Shown: piece by piece, positions 41,255 to 51,674 of the stretch
Layout of the letters: each line of letters starts with the position of its first letter
How positions within the stretch are numbered: the stretch's first letter is position 1
Source of the DNA: Streptomyces litmocidini
Lineage (GTDB): Bacteria; Actinomycetota; Actinomycetes; Streptomycetales; Streptomycetaceae
Direction of reading: 5' to 3'
Assembly: GCF_014649755.1 (NCBI RefSeq)
Contig: NZ_BMTQ01000003.1
Span: forward strand, 186,001 to 250,000
Length of the DNA stretch: 64,000 nucleotides
Program-made: the position numbers and the translations under genes
The notes under the pieces: generated by a model
Databases searched by the model: none
What the model was told of the DNA's origin: nothing
Seen by the model: only the letters and a program-made list of their open reading frames with translations

Positions 41255-41591
41255 CGGAGCGGACGGCTCTGCCGCACCGTCCGGCACGCCCTCGCCGCCC
41301 GCGACCACCTCACGGCCCCGTACCGGGCACTCGGCTTGGCCGAAGGCCCGCAAGCACGCCCACCGGACGGCGGACGGGCGGTGCCGGGCCCGTCATCCTG
41401 CGTCGCGACCACCGCGCAAGGGACGCGGACCCGGCCTCCGCCCACCCCGGTACGGGGTGGGCGGAGGCGAGACCGTCGCGGTGGTGGTGCGGCGGGTGGC
41501 CCTGACGTGCCTCTCGCCCCGTACGGCACCGGGCCCTTCCGTGCGAGGTCCGGCCTCAGCTCCCGGATCCGGCACGCCCCTCGCGGGTGGA
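41255..41591. other. Gap with a strong hairpin, no clear gene
   Basis: Between a small membrane protein and a secreted protein gene this stretch holds the 16-bp-stem hairpin at 41434-41468. A plus-strand frame near 41270 (LCRTVRHALAARDHLTAPYR then ALGLAEGP) looks faintly coding but has no start codon or motif. It may be a gene remnant. Confidence 0.4.
41434..41468. terminator. Hairpin with 16-bp perfect stem and GTA loop
   Basis: GCCTCCGCCCACCCCG, loop GTA, and the exact complement CGGGGTGGGCGGAGGC. It lies between the stop of the small membrane protein gene (+) and the stop of the secreted protein gene (-), so it probably terminates both. No T-tract. Confidence 0.8.
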
Positions 41592-42065
41592 TCAGCCGCG
41601 CACGGCCTTGAGCAGCACCTTCACGTCGTGGCCCTTGTGCCAGCCCGTGTCCACGAGCGGGCTGTGGTGGCTTTCGTCGCCCCAGGCGTAGAACTTCTCC
41701 CACGACTGGTGCCACCGGCCGTTCAGGTTGGAGCCCGTGGCCGTGTAGACCTGGGCCACCTTGCCGTCGTGGCGGTTGTCCCAGATGTAGAGCTGTGCCT
41801 TGGTCTGCGTGTTCAGCCCGCTGTACCGGTCGCACTCGCGGTACTTGACCCCTGCGGCGTTGTGGTTGACCTGGATGGTCCGCCACGCCGTGCACGCTCC
41901 CTCGGTCGCGCTCGCCGGCGCGGCCGCGGCCGAGGGGATCAGCGTGGCCGTGGCCGCCGCGGCGAGTGCCACCGCTGCCAGCACCATGCGGCTGCCGGAG
42001 CGCGTCGTGCGCGCCCTCGCGTCGTGCTCCGTGGTCCCGCGTGCGTTCTGCTCGAGCATCTTCAC
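41592..42065 (-). CDS. Small secreted protein of unknown function
   Basis: The 157-residue protein has a long Sec-type signal peptide (RSGSRMVLAAVALAAAATAT then LIPSAAAAPASA), so the mature part of about 105 residues is exported. The mature part is Trp/Tyr/His-rich with two Cys (TEGACTAWRTIQVNHNAAGVKYRECDRYSG), compatible with one disulfide and a small beta fold (WDNRHDGKVAQVYTATGSNLNGRWHQSWEKFYAWGD). GTG at 42065 after AAAGG. No family recognised; it looks like a small binding or inhibitor domain. It is divergent from the VanZ gene across a 459-base gap. Confidence 0.7.
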   Translation of the reverse strand: MKMLEQNARGTTEHDARARTTRSGSRMVLAAVALAAAATATLIPSAAAAPASATEGACTAWRTIQVNHNAAGVKYRECDRYSGLNTQTKAQLYIWDNRHDGKVAQVYTATGSNLNGRWHQSWEKFYAWGDESHHSPLVDTGWHKGHDVKVLLKAVRG

Positions 42066-42524
42066 CCCGTGCCTTTCGTTGTGATGACCATGAGGGGGAC
42101 GACCCCGGCCGGCGCTGCGGCTTCCTTCAGCGCCTCAGCTCCGGTGGTCCACGACCGGGCCCGGCGGGGTCGATACGAAAACGTACGGGGGCGCGCACGT
42201 CGCGTCGTCCGGTGCTGGTGTGACATCTCCGCTCCACCCACGGCGGTACGGGCAAGGCGCCTGCAACTCCTGCGGTACCGGCGCGCGAGAACGCGCTCCG
42301 GGCCTTTCCCACCCGACGCGCGTGCCGGGGGGAGCCCGGGGGCGGTCTCCGGAGGCCTCGGCCGGCCGTGGAGGTCCCCGGTCGGGCGCCCGTGCCGGCT
42401 GCGGGGGCCTGCCGGTGACAGCACGCCGACCGGCGTCGGTGCCGGGTCGGAAAAGGCCCGTGTATCGCGGGCGTATCGAAAATCGCATACGCCCCCGCAA
42501 CCGCCCGCCGTTTCCCATGGGGGC
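42066..42524. other. Long divergent intergenic region before the VanZ gene
   Basis: No gene is accepted here. Near the VanZ start lies an AT-richer patch with two CGTATCG units five bases apart (GTATCGCGGGCGTATCG near 42462-42480). A related pattern is found upstream of the response regulator at 43258. The rest is GC-rich without a clear frame. Confidence 0.45.
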
Positions 42525-43229
42525 ATGAACCACGACGCGTCCCCGACCCCGCCGTCCCGCCGCGTGCGCGGGACCGTGCTCCTCTGCCTGACGGCCCTCG
42601 GCACGGCGAGCGCGCTGTTCGTCGTACGGGGACCGCTCATGATGTCCGCTCCGAGGTGCCTGGCCGGGCGGTGGCACGGTTGCCTGGACACCTTCAACGG
42701 CGTCGTGCTCGTCACCCTGGCCACGCTGCCCCTGGGCGCCCTGGTGGCGTGGGCCCTGGCACGCCGTCGGCGGGCCGCCGGGGTCGCGGCGGCATGGCGG
42801 ATGTCGCTGGCCGAGGTGGGGATGGTGCACGGGACGGTGCCGTTCCTGTGGATGACCATGATGCCGGGCGCCGGGGCCGGCACCGTCCCCGGCCGGGTGA
42901 GCCTGGTGCCGCTGCGGGACCTGGTCACGATGGGGCCGCTCGGGATCGCCGGCAACCTGCTGGTCTTCGCGTCCCTGGGATTCTTCGCTCCGGTGCGGTT
43001 CCGGGCGGTGGCGTCCGTGCCGAGGGTCCTGGCGCTCGGGGCGGGCTGCTCGGTCCTGGTCGAGACCGCGCAGTACGTCCTGCGGCTCGACCGGGTGTCC
43101 TCCGTGGACGACGTCCTGGTCAACGCCGTCGGCGCCGTGCTGGCCGCGCTGGCGTCACGCCGCTGGTGGCGCGCCCCGGCGGACGCTCCGGCGGAGCGGC
43201 CCCGCCCCGCTCCGGCGGTGGTGGGCTGA
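42525..43229 (+). CDS. VanZ-like family membrane protein
   Basis: The 234-residue protein has four to five membrane segments (VLLCLTALGTASALFVV, VVLVTLATLPLGALVAWAL, IAGNLLVFASLGFF, VLALGAGCSVLVETAQYVL, VNAVGAVLAALA). The VanZ signature is clear: N-L-L-x-F-x-x-L-G-F and E-T-A-Q-Y-x-L-x-L-D-R-V-S-S-V-D-D-V-x-x-N. VanZ gives low-level teicoplanin resistance in enterococci; most homologues are uncharacterised. It stands 70 bases ahead of a two-component system, so it may be a target or co-regulated envelope protein. Confidence 0.85.
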   Translation: MNHDASPTPPSRRVRGTVLLCLTALGTASALFVVRGPLMMSAPRCLAGRWHGCLDTFNGVVLVTLATLPLGALVAWALARRRRAAGVAAAWRMSLAEVGMVHGTVPFLWMTMMPGAGAGTVPGRVSLVPLRDLVTMGPLGIAGNLLVFASLGFFAPVRFRAVASVPRVLALGAGCSVLVETAQYVLRLDRVSSVDDVLVNAVGAVLAALASRRWWRAPADAPAERPRPAPAVVG

Positions 43230-43299
43230 GCCGCGGGCCGGGGAGGGGCGCGCGTCCCCGTATACGCGGGCGATATGCGGGGATGTCTAGGCTTCGGCC

Positions 43300-43995
43300 A
43301 TGCGCGTACTGATCGTGGAGGACGAGCCCTACCTGGCCGAAGCCGTACGGGACGGTCTGCGGCTGGAGGCGATCGCCGCCGACATCGCCGGCGACGGCGA
43401 CTCCGCCCTGGAGCTGCTCGGCCTCCACTCCTACGACCTCGCGGTCCTCGACCGGGACGTCCCCGGTCCCTCCGGCGACGAGGTCGCCCGGCGCATCGTC
43501 GCCTCCGGCAGCGGCATCCCGATCCTCATGCTCACCGCCGCCGACCGCATCGACGACAAGGCCTCCGGTTTCGGTCTCGGCGCCGACGACTACCTCACCA
43601 AACCGTTCGAGCTGCGGGAGCTCGTCCTGCGGCTGCGGGCGCTCGACCGCAGGCGCGCGCACGCCCGGCCCCCGGTCCGGGAGCTCGCGGGTCTGCGCGT
43701 CGATCCCTTCCGCCGGGAGGTCTTCCGCGACGGGCGGCACGTCGCGCTCACCCGCAAGCAGTTCGCCGTGCTCGAGGTCCTCGTCGCCGCCGAGGGCGGG
43801 GTCGTGGGCGCCGAGGAGCTGCTGGAGCGGGCCTGGGACGAGCACGCGGACCCCTTCACCAACGCCGTCCGCATCACCGTCTCCGCCCTGCGGAAACGGC
43901 TCGGCGAGCCGTGGGTCATCGCCACGGTGCCGGGGGTCGGCTACCGCATCGACGTCGGTCCCGACGGCCCCCGCTCCGGAAGCGCGCATGTCTAG
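43300..43995 (+). CDS. OmpR/PhoB-family response regulator
   Basis: The 231-residue regulator has receiver domain 1-115 with acidic pocket E8/D9, phospho-acceptor D51 (LAVLDRDVPGPSG), T in LMLTAAD and K in DYLTKPF. A winged-helix DNA-binding domain follows from about 130 (VALTRKQFAVLEVLVAAEGGVV ... NAVRITVSALRKRLGEP ... GVGYRI). All switch residues are present. It overlaps the kinase gene by eight bases. Target genes may include VanZ just upstream. Confidence 0.9.
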   Translation: MRVLIVEDEPYLAEAVRDGLRLEAIAADIAGDGDSALELLGLHSYDLAVLDRDVPGPSGDEVARRIVASGSGIPILMLTAADRIDDKASGFGLGADDYLTKPFELRELVLRLRALDRRRAHARPPVRELAGLRVDPFRREVFRDGRHVALTRKQFAVLEVLVAAEGGVVGAEELLERAWDEHADPFTNAVRITVSALRKRLGEPWVIATVPGVGYRIDVGPDGPRSGSAHV

Positions 43996-45076
43996 ACGGC
44001 CTGGGCTCAGCGTCCGGCTGAGGCTCACCCTCAGTTACGCCGGATTCCTCGCCGTCGCCGGTGCCCTCCTGCTGGCCGTGGTGTGGGGGTTCCTGCTGCG
44101 TTACGTACCGGACAACTCGCAGGGTCTTCTCGGGATCTCGCCCAACCGCTACCTCCTGGTGCACACCTTCGGCCCCGCCGCGGCCGTGGCGATGGCCTTC
44201 CTTCTCGTCTTCGGCCTGGTCGGGGGGTGGTTCCTCGCGGGCCGGATGCTCGCGCCGCTCACGCGGATCACGGCCGCGGCGCGGGCCGCCGGGAGCGGGT
44301 CGCTGTCCCACCGGATCCGCATGGGGGGACGCCGGGACGAGTTCCGCGAACTCTCCGACGCGTTCGACGCCATGCTCGAACGGCTGGAGTCGCACGTCGC
44401 CGAGCAGCAGAGGTTCGCCGCGAACGCCTCCCACGAACTGCGCACCCCCCTGGCCGTCTCGCAAGCGCTGCTCGACCTGGCCCGCAAGGACCCCACGCGG
44501 GACCGGGACGAGCTCCTGGAGCGGCTGCGGACCGTCAACACGCGGGCGATCGGCCTCACCGAGGCCCTCCTCGTGCTCAGCCGCAGCGACCGGGGGGCCT
44601 TCGGCCGCGAGGACGTCGACCTCTCCCTCGTCGCCGAGGAGGCCGCCGAGACCCTGCTCCCCCTCGCCGAACGGCGCGGGACCACGCTCGACGTCGCCGG
44701 AGGAGCGGCTCGGACCAGCGGCTCCGCGGAGCTCCTGTTGCGGCTGGTGACGAACCTCGTCCAGAACGCCGTCGTGCACAACCTCCCCGCCGGTGGCACC
44801 GTGACGGTCCGCACCGGAACGCGGGACGGGGCGAGCGTGGTGAGGGTCGAGAACACGGGTCCTCCGCTCCCGCCGGACCTGGTGCCGACCCTCACCGAGC
44901 CCTTCCGGCGCGGGACGGAGCGGGTGCGCACCGACGGGCACGCCGGCGTCGGGCTGGGTCTGGCCATCGTGCACAGCATCGTCCGCGCCCACGACGGGAC
45001 GCTCGACCTCGTCCCCCGCCCCGCCGGCGGCCTCGTCGCCACGGTCCGGCTTCCCGGCGTGGCTCAGGGGTCCTGA
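43988..45076 (+). CDS. Sensor histidine kinase
   Basis: The 362-residue kinase has two membrane segments (YAGFLAVAGALLLAVVWGFLL and AAAVAMAFLLVFGLVGGWFL) with a short extracytoplasmic loop of about 25 residues. HAMP follows (RMLAPLTRITAAARAAGSGSL), then HisKA with H149 in ANASHELRTPLAV, and HATPase_c with N box LVTNLVQNAVVHN, G1/G2 boxes (VENTGPPLPPD, GHAGVGLGLAIVHSIV). The very small sensor loop suggests detection in or at the membrane. It is co-transcribed with the response regulator. Confidence 0.9.
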   Translation: MSRRPGLSVRLRLTLSYAGFLAVAGALLLAVVWGFLLRYVPDNSQGLLGISPNRYLLVHTFGPAAAVAMAFLLVFGLVGGWFLAGRMLAPLTRITAAARAAGSGSLSHRIRMGGRRDEFRELSDAFDAMLERLESHVAEQQRFAANASHELRTPLAVSQALLDLARKDPTRDRDELLERLRTVNTRAIGLTEALLVLSRSDRGAFGREDVDLSLVAEEAAETLLPLAERRGTTLDVAGGAARTSGSAELLLRLVTNLVQNAVVHNLPAGGTVTVRTGTRDGASVVRVENTGPPLPPDLVPTLTEPFRRGTERVRTDGHAGVGLGLAIVHSIVRAHDGTLDLVPRPAGGLVATVRLPGVAQGS

Positions 45077-45107
45077 CAGGAGCCGTCCCCTGCCGTCCCG
45101 GGGGACG

Positions 45108-46295
45108 TCAGACGGTCTCCGTGGCGGCCGGGGCCCGCAGGGCGTCGGCGATGCCCCGGGCCAGGAAGGGGATCCGGTGCGCGGGGACGCCCGCGATGTT
45201 GACGCGGCCGGCGGTCGTGCCGTAGATGCCGGACCGGCGGCGCATCCGGAGCATTCCCCCGGGGGTGAGGGGCAGCATCGAGAACATGCCCTTCTGGCCT
45301 GCGAGGGCACTCGCCGCCTCCTCGTGGCCGAGGGCGCCGAGGTGGGCGACGAGGTCCGTCCGGTTGGCCGTGATGCGGTGGCGCATCGCGTCGAGTTCGG
45401 CGAGCCAGAGTGCCTTGAGGCGCTCGTCCTCCAGGACGGTGGCGACGACGGCGGCGCCGTGGTCGGGCGGCATGGAGTACAGGGTGCGGGCGGCGTTCTG
45501 GAGGGCGGTCTCGACGTGCCGGAGCGCCCGCGTCGAGGAGCCGACGACGACGGCGCAGCCGGTGCGGTCGCTGTAGAGGCCGAAGTTCTTGGAGCAGCTG
45601 ACGGCGATCAGCACCTCGGGGAGCCGTTCGGCCAGCATCCGGGTCGGCCGCAGGTCGGCGTCGAGGCCGTCGCCGAGGCCGTGGTAGGCGAGGTCGACGA
45701 AGGGGACCCAGCCGTTCGTCGCGGCGAGTCCGGCGAGCTCTTCCCAGGTCTCCGGGGAGGGGTCCGCTCCGGTGGGGTTGTGGCAGCAGCCCTGCAGCAG
45801 GACGACGTCGCCGCGCCCCGCCTCGCGGAGGTCTTCGAGGAGCCCCGTGGGGTCGAGCCACCGGAACGTGCGGACGGAGAGGCCCGCGCCTTCGAGGATG
45901 GGGCGGTGGTTGACGTACGCGGGGTCGCTGATCCACACGGTGGTGCCGGGGCGCGTCTGCCGTACGAGGTCGGCGAGGAGGCGCAGGGCGCCGGTTCCGG
46001 CCACGGTCTGGACGGCCGTCGCCCGCGCGGTGAGGGCCTCGGTGCCGAGGACGGTGGTGAGCATGGAGCGGTTGAAGGCGGTGTTGCCCGACAGGCCGAG
46101 GTACTCCTTGGAGCCGGAGCGTTCCGCCAGGCGCAGCTCGGCCTCCTTGACCGCCGCCATGACGGGGGTGACCCCGGTGTGGTCGCGGTAGACGCCGAGG
46201 ACGAGGTCGAGGCGCTCGGGCCGCGGGTCGGCGGCGTACTCGGCGGTCAGGTCCCAGAGCGGGTCGGCGGGCGGGGCGGGAAGGAGCTCAAGCAT
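45108..46295 (-). CDS. Aspartate/aromatic amino-acid aminotransferase (class I, PLP)
   Basis: The 395-residue class I aminotransferase of the AspC/TyrB subgroup has LDLVLGVYRDHTGVTPVM (N-terminal arm), TVAGTGALRLLADLV, LLQGCCHNPTGADPS (the N-P-T-G loop), PFVDLAYHGLGDGLDAD and the PLP lysine in SCSKNFGLYSDRTGC. It overlaps the EamA exporter gene by eight bases, so the two act together, as in amino-acid export or turnover systems under Lrp control. Substrate choice (aromatic amino acids or aspartate) cannot be settled by eye. Confidence 0.85.
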   Translation of the reverse strand: MLELLPAPPADPLWDLTAEYAADPRPERLDLVLGVYRDHTGVTPVMAAVKEAELRLAERSGSKEYLGLSGNTAFNRSMLTTVLGTEALTARATAVQTVAGTGALRLLADLVRQTRPGTTVWISDPAYVNHRPILEGAGLSVRTFRWLDPTGLLEDLREAGRGDVVLLQGCCHNPTGADPSPETWEELAGLAATNGWVPFVDLAYHGLGDGLDADLRPTRMLAERLPEVLIAVSCSKNFGLYSDRTGCAVVVGSSTRALRHVETALQNAARTLYSMPPDHGAAVVATVLEDERLKALWLAELDAMRHRITANRTDLVAHLGALGHEEAASALAGQKGMFSMLPLTPGGMLRMRRRSGIYGTTAGRVNIAGVPAHRIPFLARGIADALRAPAATETV

Positions 46296-47361
46296 CGGCG
46301 GAGACCTCGGTTCGGGAGCGTCGGCGTCCGTTGGCGAGCGCGACGCCGAGGGTGATGAGGGGGACGCCGACCACGACGGGCAGGGTCGGGGACTCGTCGA
46401 GGAGGGGCACGGCGAGCAGGACGACGGCGACCGGGCTGAGGCTGCCGACGACGGAGCTGCGCTCGGGGCCGAGGCGGCGGATGGCGAACGCGTACGTCAG
46501 CCCGGCGCAGAGGCCGACGCCCAGGCCCTGGACGACGAGGAAGAGCGCGATGTCGCCGCCGGCCGCGTGGGCGATGCCGGTGGGCAGGACGCCGGTCAGC
46601 GTCAGCAGGGCGATGACGGCGAAGGAGGGCAGGCAGAGCAGGCCGATGGAGCCGACCGGGTCGAGGTCGACCTCGCGCAGGCCGACGGTGTAGAGGGCCC
46701 ACAGGCCGCTGGCGACGAGCAGCGTGCCCGTGCCGAGCAGGACGTCCGCGTCGAGGGCGGCGGTGTGACGCCAGACCAGGGCCGCGACGCCGGCCACGAT
46801 GAGGGCCAGGCCGGCCGCCTGGGTGCCGCGCGGGGCGCTCCTGCCGCCCGCGACCATGAGGGCGGAGACGAACAGCGGGACCATGCCGGGCACGATCGCC
46901 CCGACGAACGCGGCGGAGGTCAGCGAGCCGCCGTACATGGCGGCGAGGAAGAACGGGACCCCCGCGCCGCAGATGATCTTGGCTGCGGGGCCGGGGCGGA
47001 CGGCGGCCAGCCGGCGCCTGCGCCGCCACAGGGCGGGCGCCAGGACCACCAGGGGCACGCCGAAGCGCAGCAGGGCGGCGTCGGCGGGCAGCAGAGTGGA
47101 GGCGCTCAGGGCGCGGGCGCTGAGCGCGAAGGCGGCCCAGATCGCCACGGTGAGGAACAGCGCGAGCATGCCCACGGCCTGCGGGGAGGCCCCCCGGAGC
47201 CGGCCGGTGCGGAGCCCCTCCTCGTGCCCTTCGGACCCGGTGCGGAGCCCCTCCTCGTGCCCTTCGGACCCGGTGCGGAGCCCCTCCTCGTGTCCTTCGG
47301 ACGGAGTGCGCGTGTCCCGCGCCTCCCCCGTCCTCGCCCCCGCCGATCGCGTTGCGGTCAC
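46288..47361 (-). CDS. EamA/DMT-family exporter with three 11-residue N-terminal repeats
   Basis: The 357-residue drug/metabolite transporter has about ten membrane segments in two EamA repeats (GMLALFLTVAIWAAFALSARAL; GTLLVASGLWALYTVGL). GTG at 47361 follows GGGAGGG by about eight bases. The first 60 residues are soluble and carry three copies of SEGHEEGLRTG from a 33-bp DNA repeat. In YddG/RhtA-like proteins such exporters remove aromatic amino acids or homoserine. Overlap with the aminotransferase and divergence from an Lrp regulator suggest amino-acid efflux. Confidence 0.85.
   Translation of the reverse strand: MTATRSAGARTGEARDTRTPSEGHEEGLRTGSEGHEEGLRTGSEGHEEGLRTGRLRGASPQAVGMLALFLTVAIWAAFALSARALSASTLLPADAALLRFGVPLVVLAPALWRRRRRLAAVRPGPAAKIICGAGVPFFLAAMYGGSLTSAAFVGAIVPGMVPLFVSALMVAGGRSAPRGTQAAGLALIVAGVAALVWRHTAALDADVLLGTGTLLVASGLWALYTVGLREVDLDPVGSIGLLCLPSFAVIALLTLTGVLPTGIAHAAGGDIALFLVVQGLGVGLCAGLTYAFAIRRLGPERSSVVGSLSPVAVVLLAVPLLDESPTLPVVVGVPLITLGVALANGRRRSRTEVSADA
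47204..47302. repeat. Three tandem 33-bp in-frame repeats in the EamA gene
   Basis: Copies occupy 47204-47236, 47237-47269 and 47270-47302; the first two are identical and the third has one C-to-T change. Each encodes 11 residues (SEGHEEGLRTG) on the minus strand. The near-identity of the DNA indicates a recent expansion. Confidence 0.9.
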
Positions 47362-47461
47362 CGACCGTCCCTCCCTCTCGAAGCCGTTCGGGCGGAACCG
47401 ATGCCCGGCTCGCCCCCAAGGAGCAACCGTAGGGCTTCGGACAGGGCAGATGATTGCCACT

Positions 47462-47478
47462 TATGCCCTTGAGGCATA
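47462..47478. promoter_or_regulatory. Probable Lrp/AsnC-type operator TATGCC-N5-GGCATA
   Basis: A perfect 6-bp inverted repeat with a five-base spacer lies between the divergent EamA exporter and Lrp genes. An Lrp regulator commonly binds such short dyads in its own divergent promoter. Binding is inferred from place and symmetry. Confidence 0.6.
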
Positions 47479-47519
47479 GCGTGAGGGCAGAATCTGCCAA
47501 GATCCGCAAAGGAGAGCCG

Positions 47520-48008
47520 ATGGACGCCGTGGACTTTCAGATCGTCCATGAGCTGCAGACGGACGGCCGCCTGTCGAACCAGGACCTCGCCGACCGGATC
47601 AGGCTGTCCCCCTCCCCCTGTCTGCGCCGGGTGCGCCGGCTCGAGGAGTCGGGACTGATCGGCGGCTACACGGCCACCGTCGACCAGGTCGCCTTCGGCC
47701 TGCCGATCACCGTCTTCGTACGGATCCGCCTGGAGCGGCACACCGCCGAGGCGGTGAACGTGTTCGAGCAGCACGTCGGCCTCATCGACCACATCCAGGA
47801 CTGCTATCTGATGGCCGGCAGCAGCGACTACCTGCTCAGGGTGGTGATCGAGAGCCTGGAGGCGTACGAGGCGCTCGTCCGCACCCGGATCCACGCCATC
47901 CCGGGCATCGCGTCGATCGAGTCGAGCTTCGCCTTCGGCAGCGTCAAGCAGTCCCGGGTCTATCCGCGGCCGGGCGTCCCGTCGAAACGGACCACCGGGA
48001 CGCGATGA
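47520..48008 (+). CDS. Lrp/AsnC-family transcriptional regulator
   Basis: The 162-residue protein starts MDAVDFQIVHELQTDGRLSN. HTH: LSNQDLADRIRLSPSPCLRRVRRLEESGLIGGYTATVD. The RAM domain follows (ITVFVRIRLERHTAEAVNVFEQHV ... VIESLEAYEALVRTRIHAIPGIASIESSFAFGSVK). ATG at 47520 has AAAGGAGAG just upstream. It would sense an amino acid and control the divergent exporter-aminotransferase pair through the site at 47462. Confidence 0.9.
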   Translation: MDAVDFQIVHELQTDGRLSNQDLADRIRLSPSPCLRRVRRLEESGLIGGYTATVDQVAFGLPITVFVRIRLERHTAEAVNVFEQHVGLIDHIQDCYLMAGSSDYLLRVVIESLEAYEALVRTRIHAIPGIASIESSFAFGSVKQSRVYPRPGVPSKRTTGTR

Positions 48009-48094
48009 CCCATGTCGTCGCCCGGAATCTTCAGCGGGCCGCGGCGCAGCCCGTAGCGTTGCCACGACGAGCCGGGCACGGTGAAGGGATCAGA

Positions 48095-51469
<3,375 letters not shown>

Positions 51470-51480
51470 GGGGACGGGCG

Positions 51481-51547
51481 GCGGCACGGCGGGCGGCCGG
51501 GGCGCCGGGAGGCGGCACGACGGGCGGCCGGGGCGGGGCGCCGGGAG
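51481..51547. repeat. Imperfect 31/36-bp tandem duplication after pyc
   Basis: Two adjacent units, each starting GCGGCACGRCGGGCGGCCGG and ending GCGCCGGGAG, follow the pyc stop. The second carries one substitution and a five-base GGGGC insertion. They may fold as part of a terminator. Extreme GC makes chance similarity easier, but the order of matches is long. Confidence 0.5.
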
Positions 51548-51674
51548 GCGTCCGGCCGCTCTCGTACCGCCTCCGGCCTCCGGCCTTCGGGTGCGCCGGG
51601 TGGGAGGCGCGGACGCCGTTTCCGGTGCACACTGGGCACCAAAGCGGCGTCGAGTCCTGTTGGGGGCCGAAAGA

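Noticed and set aside
41336..41611. 91-codon plus-strand frame before the secreted protein gene
   Set aside because: Pro/Arg/Gly-rich translation crossing a strong terminator hairpin; no RBS.
42062..43123. 353-codon minus-strand frame opposite the VanZ gene
   Set aside because: Ser/Arg/Thr-rich shadow; the plus-strand frame has VanZ motifs and membrane segments.
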